Shown piece by piece: positions 33,759 to 43,400 of a DNA stretch of 64,000 bases (the stretch's first letter is position 1; every line of letters begins with the position of its first letter). Source of the DNA: Pseudovirgaria hyperparasitica. Lineage: Eukaryota > Ascomycota > Dothideomycetes > Acrospermales > Acrospermaceae. The stretch lies in NCBI RefSeq assembly GCF_010093815.1, contig NW_022985550.1:2288055-2352054 (forward strand). The letters run 5' to 3'. The notes below the pieces were generated by a model that saw only the letters and a program-made list of their open reading frames with translations, made no database searches and was not told where the DNA came from. A program made the translations under genes and the position numbers.

Positions 33759-35178
33759 TCATATATACCTTAGCATTTTCAACGGATAGACTATAATTCC
33801 GGCGATTGCAGTAAGGCCAGAGAATACAATCAACGGGCCATACCCACTTCCATATCCACCTATGGCATGTCCACGCCACGGCGCACCCTTCACCAACGCT
33901 TCGCTCAAAGGTCCAGATATAAGATTTCCTATTCCGCGACCTAGCAATAGGCATCCCATCAATGAGATTGGGTCTCCGGGGCCATAGCCCGCAGCCTCGC
34001 CCTTTTGCGTGACTGTCTGCATGATGCCAGAGTAGATGCTTGTATAACCACCAGCGAAGAGGCCATACAGTATCGCGAAGACGTATAGCTGAGGTAGCTT
34101 TGTCGTCAGACCCCAGATGAGGAGCACCGAGACACTAGTACCGACCGCAGAGATGAAAACGCACATAGTTGTGGAGAGCTTGTCAGACATGAAGCCCATA
34201 ATCACACATCCGAGAGTGGCACAGATGTTGAGCACCATAAGCGTCAACGCAGACAAGAAGTTCGGCGCCCCGAACTGTTCGCTCGCATACGACGGGAGGT
34301 AGATGCTTGGGAGGAAGTATCCCGTGGCGTGTAGCACATTGATAAGCCAATAACACACAAACGTGCTCGAGAAAATGTATCGGAGATTGAGCGGCTGCAC
34401 CTTCGACGCCATCGACTGCGGTATCCTGGGTCGAACGAAGAATGCGAATGGAGCAGTGAGCGCGAAGGTGACACCGGCCCAGATCCGTAATGTCGTCCGA
34501 AAGCCGAGTTTGTCGAGCATGACTTCGAGCACGAGGGGGATCACTACACCTCCGACGCCTGCGGCGCTCCATGCGATGCCGTACGCCAGCCCTTTGCGTT
34601 TGTCGAACCATTCGTCGATGTATACGATGCAGGGCGAGTACGCGAGACAGCCGCCGACGCCGAAGAGGACGCCTTGGACGCCGATGAGCTGGTTGACGGT
34701 GTTGCATAGAGAGGCAAGGCCCAGGGACAGAGTCGCGAGGATGATTCCAAAGAGGGAGAACCAGCGGGACAAGCGAGGGAAATGGCGAAGGAGCGGCGTG
34801 ACGAAAGGTGTAGCAAAGTACAGGATACCCTGTCCTCGTCAATTGATACGAACGAATATTCTCGCAATCCAAGTAACATACCTGGGTAGTGGTTCCAATC
34901 ACGGCAATGCTTCCTTGACCTGCGAAGGGCTCATGACGGCTATAGTGGTCCTGGAAGATACCGAAGCTGAATGCGAAGCCGTATATCATGGCTTCGAAAA
35001 CCCAACATGCGCTCAGGAATAGCCATGCTTGCTTGCCGGTGTCGGCAGGCGGGATGTCTGCTTCAGTTTTTGGATGGTGGAAGAGAGAAGTACGTTCGGT
35101 GTGTTCTTCCCGCCGGCCACTCGCATTGGGGGTTGCTCGACTTAAGCCGTCATCGAGGGTGCCAAAATTCCGAGCCAT
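33759..35178 (-). CDS. MFS transporter, monocarboxylate (SLC16/MCT) type
   Basis: Two exons, 34882-35178 and 33759-34829, giving 455 aa. The 52-nt intron 34830-34881 joins VIGTTTQ to GILYFATPFVTPLL in frame. The N-terminal cytosolic tail is polar. TM1 starts at AWLFLSACWVFEAMIYGFAF, and the fungal MCT pattern FGIFQDHY follows. There are about 12 hydrophobic segments, with CLAYSPCIVYIDEWFDKRKG (the MCT family WFxKRRG-like loop) and GGYTSIYSGIM. The substrate is probably a monocarboxylate or a similar acid, but secondary-metabolite export is equally possible given the biosynthetic cluster beginning 1.2 kb away. Confidence 0.85.
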
Positions 35179-36391
35179 CGTCGCTGGTTCAAGCCGTGAC
35201 AGGTATGATACAAGGTGGACACGCTAAACAAGTCAAATTCGTCGTCGTGAGGTGTGTCGAAGATTTAAGGTTCGAAGAGGTAGGGACGAGGGATGCGGCG
35301 CTGAGCAGCGGCGCCGCCAAATTAGGTTCCCGTTCTTTTTTGAACCGGAGACATGATGCAATATATTGGCCTATGCGCGGATAATGTAGGATAACCCTGA
35401 ACAGGATGAGTTTTGGACGTAATCATGACCTTGGAAAAGTCTTGGATTTTGCGCCCAGCGTTGTACATGTCTGTGCAACGAGAGAGCGTCGTCTCTAATG
35501 TAACCTCGTCGTCGCCCTTAGTCCGGCACTAGAGCATTCAGTTTGAATGTCTCATGTCTCATGTCTCATGCTAAGTGTTCGTCGAGTGTAGGCTAGCGTG
35601 ACGATCAAGTGGAAGCTAACGTGGCGATCGAGTGTTCGCATGTTTGCTTTTTTGACGGGGGCTCGGAGTACCTGATGAGCCTTACTATCTGACCCTTCAC
35701 TTCTCGCCCCGGTGCTACATATACGCGTCCAGCCGCATGATTACCATAGTAACAGCATAAGCCACCGCCACCACATGTGCAGAACGTGCTGATTCCAGGA
35801 GTTGGGATCAATCAACCGGACAGATTCTACCAATACCGATAGGTCCTGTTTCAAAACAAAAGACGTGAGTGTAATATTTTCATGCAGTAGGACGACCTAT
35901 CAATCTCATTCTTCGGAGTCTTATGTTGTTATGTTGTTACCAACACATCCAACAAATGTTGTTCAAGCATTGTTCATACCCGCATCTTACTTGCATCGAT
36001 GGATTTCCTTGATCTGAAACCTCTTCCTTTCCAAGATCTCAGGGGTCGGAGCGGGTGGGGGCACAATTGTTTTAACGACGGTAGACCCACTTCAGGGTCA
36101 AACCCCAGCCGCAGTCACGTTTGCCTGGACAAAGACTCTAGAAGCACACTTGAACCACGAGCCGAAGTGACGAGTCAGTTGTGTTCGGCAGCCAAGGACG
36201 TAAGGATTCATCACAACGCTACATCGACCAAAGTGGAAAGTGGTCACGTGGTGTTTATTTAAAGATCAGTCATACCTGTTCTATGGAAACCTTGGAACAT
36301 TTTCGGCGAGTACTCATTGCGCTCAGACGGTTCTCAATGACTCAGCAAGTACGCGGCTACCGTCCTGTATAAGTCCTCACTTCATCATCAA
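35179..36391. other. intergenic, no gene seen
   Basis: About 1.2 kb between two minus-strand genes. Near 35548-35570 the word CATGTCT recurs three times, and GTGxCGATCxAGTG words occur twice nearby. No gene or RNA was recognised. Confidence 0.5.
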
Positions 36392-37521
36392 TCAGTAATA
36401 CATGATGGCTGTACGATGGGCATGGTATTGCAGCGCAGTCATCTCCTTATACTTGGACGTGGTCCCTTCCGGCACAAAGAGTGGGATCGGGCCTGCAGAA
36501 GTCGCTCGATTCGCCTTCAAAAAGAAAGCGACCGAGTAACGCTCTGGAAACACCTCACCCTTGACGTCGCTTGGAACGGTCACTTGATGTAGCCCGGCCT
36601 GCACTCTCCCATTTGTCCATCTCTCGAGTGTATCACCCACGTTGATAAGCAGCTCGGTCTTGTCTACCAACGGCACCGGTAAGTAGCCACCCGGTACATT
36701 CTTGTCCTCGATCTCCAGCCCACCACTCGTGCCCTGTGCCAGCAACGTCAGAATGCCAAAATCTGTGTGTGGCCAGATCGGCATGAGCTTGCCGTCCGCC
36801 AGCTTGGACAGCGGTGTCTCTGGATAGTGGATCATGCGAATCTCGCTCGCATGGCCTTCGCAGCGGTCCACAAGGGCGTCTTTGGGCAACTCCATGGCTA
36901 CCTCGAGTGCTCGCATCAGGTCGAGTGATAGCTGCTGCCCTTTTTCGAAGTATTTCTCCATCCACGATTGAAACCCGGGGGCTGCAGAGTTGGAGGGGTA
37001 GACGTTGGGGAACTCTGGGTCGCCGACAGGGCCCATGTCGAAGTGCTCCTGAAGGGCATCACGTGAGCCTGTGAAGTCACAGAATTTTCGTTTGATACCA
37101 TACCTTCAAGTCTGTGCGGCCTACGTTGTCGACCATGTCCATACTGATGGTAGTGTCGTTGATCTCTCGCGTCCCAGGTAAGTTCAATGTGGCTGTCGAT
37201 TCAGCACCAGGGTGACTCCATCCTCGTTGAGGCTTGGGACCCTTCACATTCGCGAACTTCTCCTTTTCCTCTTTCGGTAGAGTGAACATAGAAGCGCTCT
37301 ATGGCTCGTCAACATTTTCTCCACAATAAGTCTATGTTCGAGACTAGACGTACCTGCTTGAACAACATGGTCATATCCTCCTCAGTCAGGCCATGGTTGA
37401 CAAGCTTGACGAAGCCGGCATCTGTCAGGCCCTGAAGAAATTGGTTGGAAAACTCTCGCTGCTCCGACTTGGTACCATGGAATTTGGCCATGTCCAGCGT
37501 CAAAAGATCCATGTTGATCAT
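36392..37521 (-). CDS. 2-oxoglutarate/Fe(II) dioxygenase, isopenicillin-N-synthase-like
   Basis: Three exons: 37354-37521, 37104-37298 and 36392-37048, giving 339 aa. Both introns are 55 nt. The N-terminal DIOX_N part contains GFVKLVNHGL. The catalytic core has the iron ligands HTD (in WPHTDFGILTLLAQ) and the distal His in GLHQV, followed by the 2OG-binding RYS (ERYSVAFFLK). Ligand spacing is complete, so the enzyme should be active: hydroxylation, desaturation or ring formation on a small molecule using O2 and 2-oxoglutarate. It belongs to the DIOX_N family, not the PhyH type of SwnH1/H2. It lies 0.84 kb from the threonine aldolase, same strand, at the left edge of the proposed cluster. The start could also be the ATG three codons later. 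Confidence 0.85.
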
Positions 37522-38360
37522 GTTTGCGTTGTTATGTGAGAGGATGGCTCTCACGGCGTGTGGAATGGGGAAGTGGTATCAAGACCCTGTCTGTGAATAT
37601 CGATCGAGGACAATGCAGTTGTGGTAACCAGGTCTCTTAAGGTATATGTAGGTACGTATATAGTGGCTCCATGAAGCGCAGGCTTCGCTGTGGCATAAAG
37701 CATGTATGCTACTCCGCTTTAGCACACCGGCCTTGCATCCGATGTTCAACAGTATGTAAGTCGGATGTCCGAGCCTTGTCGTTTGTTCATGTAGCTGGTG
37801 AGTTTACCCCGCACCGATATGCACCTCTTCACAGTGCAGCCGATGGTCGTGTATTCACAGTGCAGCCGATATGCATGTATCTACAATGCAGCTTATCTGC
37901 ATATATCTACAATGCAGTCGATGTACACGTATTTGCAATACAGCTGATATGCATGTATTCACAGTGCACTTCATGCTCGGAGCTAGATGCATAGGGGCCA
38001 CATCAGAACAACACACTGTTCAGTCATTCGTTGCTCAACACTCTAGCAAGTTTGGTGTCATGCTTAGAATAGATCTAAAACTTATCCGAACGAGTAATAC
38101 ACTCTTCGCTTGGCACTCTGGCAAATTCATTGTCATACTTGGAATTGGATCTATGAGGCTTCTAAGCAAGTAAGGTTAATTGATTACTCAGTGTCAAACT
38201 ACACGCCTTCAACGAGAAAAGATCATTATGAACCAGACGACTACGCTTCCGAACAAACAGAGCAAAATACTCGTCCTCTCCCAAGGTCGTACTACGTATT
38301 GGAAAAAATCAAAGACACTCTTGCTCCTGTTTCCGATCATATTACAACATTGTTTCAACA
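37522..38360. other. intergenic with 26-bp tandem repeat
   Basis: About 0.84 kb upstream of the dioxygenase and downstream of the threonine aldolase. Apart from the tandem repeat at 37828-37979 no feature is supported. Confidence 0.55.
37828..37979 (+). repeat. 26-bp degenerate tandem repeat, about six copies
   Basis: Units start at 37828, 37854, 37880, 37906, 37932 and 37958 and follow TTCACAGTGCAG then CCGATATGCATGTA. Copies differ by several substitutions but keep the 26-nt period exactly. A partial unit may precede at about 37810. As 26 is not a multiple of three, it is unlikely to be coding. Confidence 0.85.
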
Positions 38361-39566
38361 TCATGACTCAGGGGAGTTCGTCTTCTTGAGTACAGCCTTG
38401 AAGAACTCACAGAGTCTTTCGAAAGCTTGCTCGCTAATCTGATAGTGGAAGCAGATACGCCCATACAATGGTGCTCCTATCTTCAGTCCGAATTGACTTG
38501 ACATAGGGTAGAAATCCTCATCTCTCAGACCAGAGGCTTCAAGATCGAACCAGATTATGTTTGTTTCTGTGGGTAATTGAAGCTTTCCGCCGTGCTCTTC
38601 CCAAACAGACGAAGCATATCTGGCCTTTTCTTGTGCGGATCTCAACAAACCACCAAGAAATACTGTTTCTATTGCTACTCTTGCTGGCGCAGCAATCACA
38701 CCAGAACTCCGAGTGCTACCACCCAGAAGCTTGCGACCCCACTTTGCACGTTTGATGAATGCAGAACTCCCGGTGACAATGCTGCCAAGTGGAGCACCGA
38801 GTCCTTTTGTAAAGCACATCTGGATACTATCGAAACACTCTCCCATGTCACGCAGTGTGCAGGCTCCAGCAGCGACTGCTTCCCACACTCGAGCGCCGTC
38901 TAAATGCATATGAATAGGAGGCGTCTGAGCACGAGCCCATTTCGAGATGGCACGAATATCAGACAGAGGGAATATCGTCCCCCAAAGAGTATTTTCTAAG
39001 CTTATTACCCGAGTAGGACAGTCGTATACGCTTTCGGTGATGGTGGCGTGTTTCTTGACATCGGCCAAAGTGAGATGATGGCCGTTGGATGGAACGACTT
39101 GCTTGATCATGGCGCCACAGACACTTGAAGGCCCCCCGCCTTCTAGAATGATAATGTGCCCACGATGATCGGCCAAAATTGAATGAGGCGGGCTGGTGAG
39201 AGCAGACCGGAGAGCCACTTGATTTCCCATGGTCCCTGACATGACCAGAAGAGATGCCTCATGGCCCACGAGGCCAGCAACGTATTCCTGGAACGAGTTC
39301 GTTGTTTCGTCCTCATCCATATCGCCATCACCTAGCGTTGTAGCGCTTATAGCAGCTAGCATTGGTAATGTAGGAATGGTAACAAAGTCGGATCGGAAAT
39401 CATTGGAAGATCTGTCGCTCCGTGCCCACGCAAGATGCTGGAGACACTTCATATCTTCAGTAAGCCCAGAGATCTTTGAATCATCGTTGTGAGTCTTTGA
39501 TGGGACAAAACGCGTGGGAGTAGACACGTCCTGCGCCTTCTCTGGGTCAATTAAAGATGGTGCCAT
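38361..39566 (-). CDS. L-threonine aldolase (PLP-dependent)
   Basis: Single exon of 401 aa. Family motifs in order: DFRSDFVTIPTLPML, EDETTNSFQEYVAGL, SGTMGNQVALRSAL, HLDGARVWEA (PLP-ring Asp) and FTKGLGAPLGS with the Schiff-base lysine. The first about 45 residues are extra relative to bacterial enzymes. The enzyme interconverts L-threonine and glycine plus acetaldehyde, and related enzymes also add glycine to other aldehydes. It is divergent to the NRPS-PKS gene with a shared 855-bp promoter, so it is probably part of the cluster. The frame stays open upstream to an ATG at 39812, which would add 82 residues, Arg/Ser-rich. I prefer ATG 39566. Confidence 0.88.
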   Translation of the reverse strand: MAPSLIDPEKAQDVSTPTRFVPSKTHNDDSKISGLTEDMKCLQHLAWARSDRSSNDFRSDFVTIPTLPMLAAISATTLGDGDMDEDETTNSFQEYVAGLVGHEASLLVMSGTMGNQVALRSALTSPPHSILADHRGHIIILEGGGPSSVCGAMIKQVVPSNGHHLTLADVKKHATITESVYDCPTRVISLENTLWGTIFPLSDIRAISKWARAQTPPIHMHLDGARVWEAVAAGACTLRDMGECFDSIQMCFTKGLGAPLGSIVTGSSAFIKRAKWGRKLLGGSTRSSGVIAAPARVAIETVFLGGLLRSAQEKARYASSVWEEHGGKLQLPTETNIIWFDLEASGLRDEDFYPMSSQFGLKIGAPLYGRICFHYQISEQAFERLCEFFKAVLKKTNSPES

Positions 39567-39743
39567 AGTTTCTCGATGGTCACAAGTCTTCGAATAGAGG
39601 CAGAAGCTCGCCCTAAGAGGGACTTTGGACAAAACATGAGGATTCAGAACTCGTGAGAAGACTCGTAAACATGTAGCTGCTCTTTGGACGAATTCCTTCC
39701 ATCCAGAGCAGGAGGTGAGTAAGCTGCGCAGTGTTGAGTAAGA

Positions 39744-39789
39744 CCGGACCTGGTCGGAGCGGGGCCTGCTAGTGATATCGGAGCGGGGC
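39744..39789. promoter_or_regulatory. CCG-N8-CGG and paired TCGGAGCGGGGC repeats
   Basis: CCGGACCTGGTCGG (39744-39757) is an imperfect inverted repeat. TCGGAGCGGGGC occurs at 39754-39765 and again at 39778-39789, 24 bp apart. Each copy contains GCGGGG, a match to the CreA site SYGGRG. Function is inferred from position about 180-220 bp upstream of the aldolase ATG. Confidence 0.4.
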
Positions 39790-40280
39790 ATGCACAAAAA
39801 ATCGGGGTGCATGTTGTGTTTTAGACACCCGTACGCATGTAGGTTATGAAGCCGTCGTATAGAGTAGTGAGAATCATGTCCGGTTACCGTAAAGGGGGAT
39901 CCGTAACTTGCTTAGAACCTAATTATCTTGGCGTCAGAACATGGTGCTACGTTGGCCTCATGAACATAGTAAAATTATGCGAGGCAGTGTACGCAAATCA
40001 TGTAGTGTCATTACCATTGTTGACAAGAAGATAATCAGCAGCGACTTGATCCGAACTAGGATTCATGACCAAGTCCCTGATAGGTCCAGTTGAGTACTGA
40101 ACGCAAGCCACCGGCCGTCTAGAGCGATAACAAGAAAAGGGGACGTGAATCTTGACGATCAGGTACAAACGTGGTAGTATCATGTGAAGTTGCATGCAAG
40201 CATACGTGAAAACATCCCAGGTCATGTTTGAGAAAGCATTCAGGGCTCTCGGGTCTGTGCCACCAAGTCCGCCAAACGTG

Positions 40281-40312
40281 CGTCCGATTCAATGTTTGGA
40301 ATCGGACGTCGA
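40281..40312. promoter_or_regulatory. palindromic operator candidate with AflR-like site
   Basis: CGTCCGATTC (40281-40290) and GAATCGGACG (40299-40308) are perfect reverse complements separated by 8 nt. TCGGACGTCGA (40302-40312) overlaps the right arm. It fits TCG-N5-CGA and differs from the AflR consensus TCGSWNNSCGR at one base. It lies about 110-140 bp upstream of the NRPS-PKS ATG. Confidence 0.55.
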
Positions 40313-40421
40313 ATCAAGTCAAAAGTATGACGAATTCCGGTTATCGAAAAAGGTCTGAATCCCAGAACGTTTTCCGTACACTCCTACCAGGCACACCAGT
40401 TGTCGCGGCGATCAAGAAAAG

Positions 40422-43400
40422 ATGAGCTTTACATCTGCTGCCCATCATGACTTCAACAACTTGACCGATGACAGTACGAAGCTCGGCCACTGCCTACCAC
40501 ATCTCCTTGAGCATGTTGCAGAAACATATCTCACAAATACTGCCGTCATATGTGGATCGAGAGAATTGACCTATGGAGAACTCAATCGAAGCGCAAACGT
40601 TTTAGCTGCGGTGCTAAGAAATCGAGGCATCGGTCGCGGTGACTTGGTTGGGATTGCACTGGACCGCTCACTTGATTTGGTAGTAGTGTTGATTGCTGTG
40701 TTAAAGTCTGGCGCTGCATATTTGCCTATCGATCCGTCGTTTCCTACGGAACGAATCCGCCATATCCTTGAGGATGCCGAACCGAAGATCGTCGTTGTCG
40801 GAGACGCAACACGAGACATCTCACAGACATGGGGTTACGCACGCCTAGATCTCGATGAAATCAGAGAAAGCAACGAGAAACTTGATGACAAGCCATTCGA
40901 TGCCGACGCAGGACTGAGCGCGGAAGATTTGGCATACGTCATCTACACTTCTGGTTCTACTGGAAAACCGAAAGGCGTGGAGATTAGCCATGGTGCTCTT
41001 TCGAATCTGTTGCTTAGCATGAAAGAAGAGCCTGGCTGTGACGACACAGATCGACTGCTTGCCATTACGACCATCTCGTTTGACATTGCTGCCCTGGAGC
41101 TATTTGTTCCGTTGCTGAGTGGTGGAACAACAGTGTTGGCTATGACACATGAGACTAGACTTCCTGAATCGATTATGGCCCTTATACAACGGCACAGTAT
41201 TACGATGATGCAAGCTACACCTGCAACTTGGCAAATGCTTCTGGACTTTGGCTGGAAGGGGGACCCTCGTCTCAGCAAGATCCTCTGCGGTGGAGAAAAA
41301 CTGAGTACCCGCTTGGCACGACGAATGCTTCCATGTGCGGAGGTTGTGTGGAATCTTTACGGTCCAACCGAAGCGACTGGTATGAGACCTTTCTAGCCTT
41401 TCGTTTGTTTTGTCTTGCTCACAATTATAGTTTGGGCGAGCGCCTGGAAAGTGTCACCAGACGAAGATGTTGTTATTGGCCGGCCAGTATCAAACTACAA
41501 GCTATATGTGCTCGATGCCGAGCTCGCCGTAGTCCCGGCTGGCACAGATGGTGAGCTTTACATAGGAGGCGCCGGGCTGGCAAGAGGATATCGAAACAAG
41601 TCAGAGCTCACGAGAACGAAATTTATTCATAACCCTTTCCATGAAGGTCTGATGTACCGAAGTGGCGATTTAGCTCGTTATGACGACCAGTTTAGAATCA
41701 CGGTGGTAGGCCGTGCGGATGGCCAAGTCAAAATTCGCGGTCATCGAATTGAGCTGGGTGATATTGAGGCTACGCTGAGTGAGCATCCGATGATCTCGGA
41801 TGTGGTCGTCGTGAGTAAAGACGAGCGACTCATCGCTTACTACATCGCAAATTCTAGTGGAAGGAATCAAACTTCAAAGCTCGACAGCATGCTTCGATCA
41901 TGGTTGACGGAGCGCCTCCCTGTGTACTCAGTGCCAGCATTCTTCGTAGTATTGGATGCCTTCCCAATGACGCTCAATAATAAGGTCGACAGAAACTCGT
42001 TACCAGATCCAGCGCACGCACTTCAGCCTGTATTCACCAGGGAGATAACGAGTGTAGAGTCAAGCGTTAGGCTCATCTGGTCGAAGGTCTTGGGCCATGA
42101 TCAGATCGGCCCATCAGACAATTTCTTTGAAGTTGGTGGGAACTCTGTACTCGTAGTACAAGTCCAGAAGGAGTTGGAGAAACATTTCGCGAGGCGTATA
42201 TCCTCGGCTTTGATGTTTGAGCATTTTACTCTTGAGGCTCTGTCAACATATCTAGAGACAACCACCGCAGCAGACAGTTCGCCTACGAAGAGTAATAATC
42301 TCCAGGACTTGGAGAAACCCTGTAGAACAAACAATATTCACACCAGAAAACCCTCTCAGCGGCATCCAGATGGAGATGAAGAGGCAATTGCAGTGGTTGG
42401 AATGTCATGCCGGCTCCCAGGAAATGTTTCTACTCCCCAGCAATATTGGGACATTCTCGAGTCTGGTGCCGATGTTATCTCGGAGGTGCCGCGAGATCGA
42501 TGGGACGCCGACGCAATTTACAGTGAGGACCCTGACGCCAAAGGGAAGTCTTACTGCCGCCGAGGTGGCTTTCTATCCTCGGTCGACCATTTCGATGCGT
42601 CGTTCTTTGGCATATCGCCGAGAGAGGCAACAATGATGGACCCAGCACAGCGCATAATGCTTGAAACCAGCTGGGAAAGCTTTGAGCGGGCTGGTTATAC
42701 GATTGAAAGCCTACGCGGAAGCCAAACAGGGGTCTATATAGGTACATGCAATATCTCTGCACATACGACTGCGCCGCCTGGAGAGAGACTGGACGGCTAC
42801 AACGTGACGGGTACCTCATCTGGAACCATGTCCGGACGAATCTCGTACAGTCTTGGGCTTGAAGGTCCAAGTATGACAATCGACACCGCCTGTGCCAGTT
42901 CTCTGGTCACAACGCATTTGGCTTGCAACGCACTTCGTGCTGGTGAATGCGATGTTGCATTGTCTGGCGGAATTACACTCCTCCTAAACCCTGGTATGCA
43001 CATTGAGTTCAGTAGACTTCAGGGAATATCAAGAGATGGGCGGTGCAGGGCATTTGCGAAAGACTCTGGCGGGACAGGGTGGGCTGAAGGTTGCACCTGT
43101 GTCGTGTTGAAGAGATTGCGCGACGTTAAACCTGGCGAGACCGTACATGCGCTCATTAAGGGGTCTGCAGTGAACCACGCGGGCCGAAGTGCTGCCGGAT
43201 TGACCGTGCCGAGTGGGTCTGCCCAACAGTCCTTGATCCGTACCGCGTTGGCTTCCTCACAACTGGCCACTGATGATATCGACTATATCGAGACCCATGG
43301 CACAGGTACGAAACTTGGAGATCCTATTGAGGGGGGGTCGCTCGCAGCGGTGTTTGGCGGACGCAGACAGCCAGAGGGGCTTGGCGTACAGTCGAAAAGC

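Larger units (their letters stand above)
39567..40421. promoter_or_regulatory. shared promoter of threonine aldolase and NRPS-PKS
   Basis: An 855-bp divergent spacer. It contains a pair of TCGGAGCGGGGC direct repeats with an adjacent CCG-N8-CGG at 39744-39789, and a perfect palindrome with TCG-N5-CGA at 40281-40312. These are zinc-cluster-factor type words. A Zn2Cys6 gene lies at the other end of the NRPS-PKS. Confidence 0.6.

Noticed and set aside
34183-35178. 331-codon reading of the MCT transporter gene as one exon
   Set aside because: After position 34881 it leaves the transporter frame. Splicing out 34830-34881 restores a full 455-aa transporter.
36392-37521. Dioxygenase as SwnH1/SwnH2, making this a swainsonine cluster
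   Set aside because: The protein is of the DIOX_N/isopenicillin-N-synthase type, not PhyH-like, and SwnN, SwnR and an aminotransferase are not in the window.
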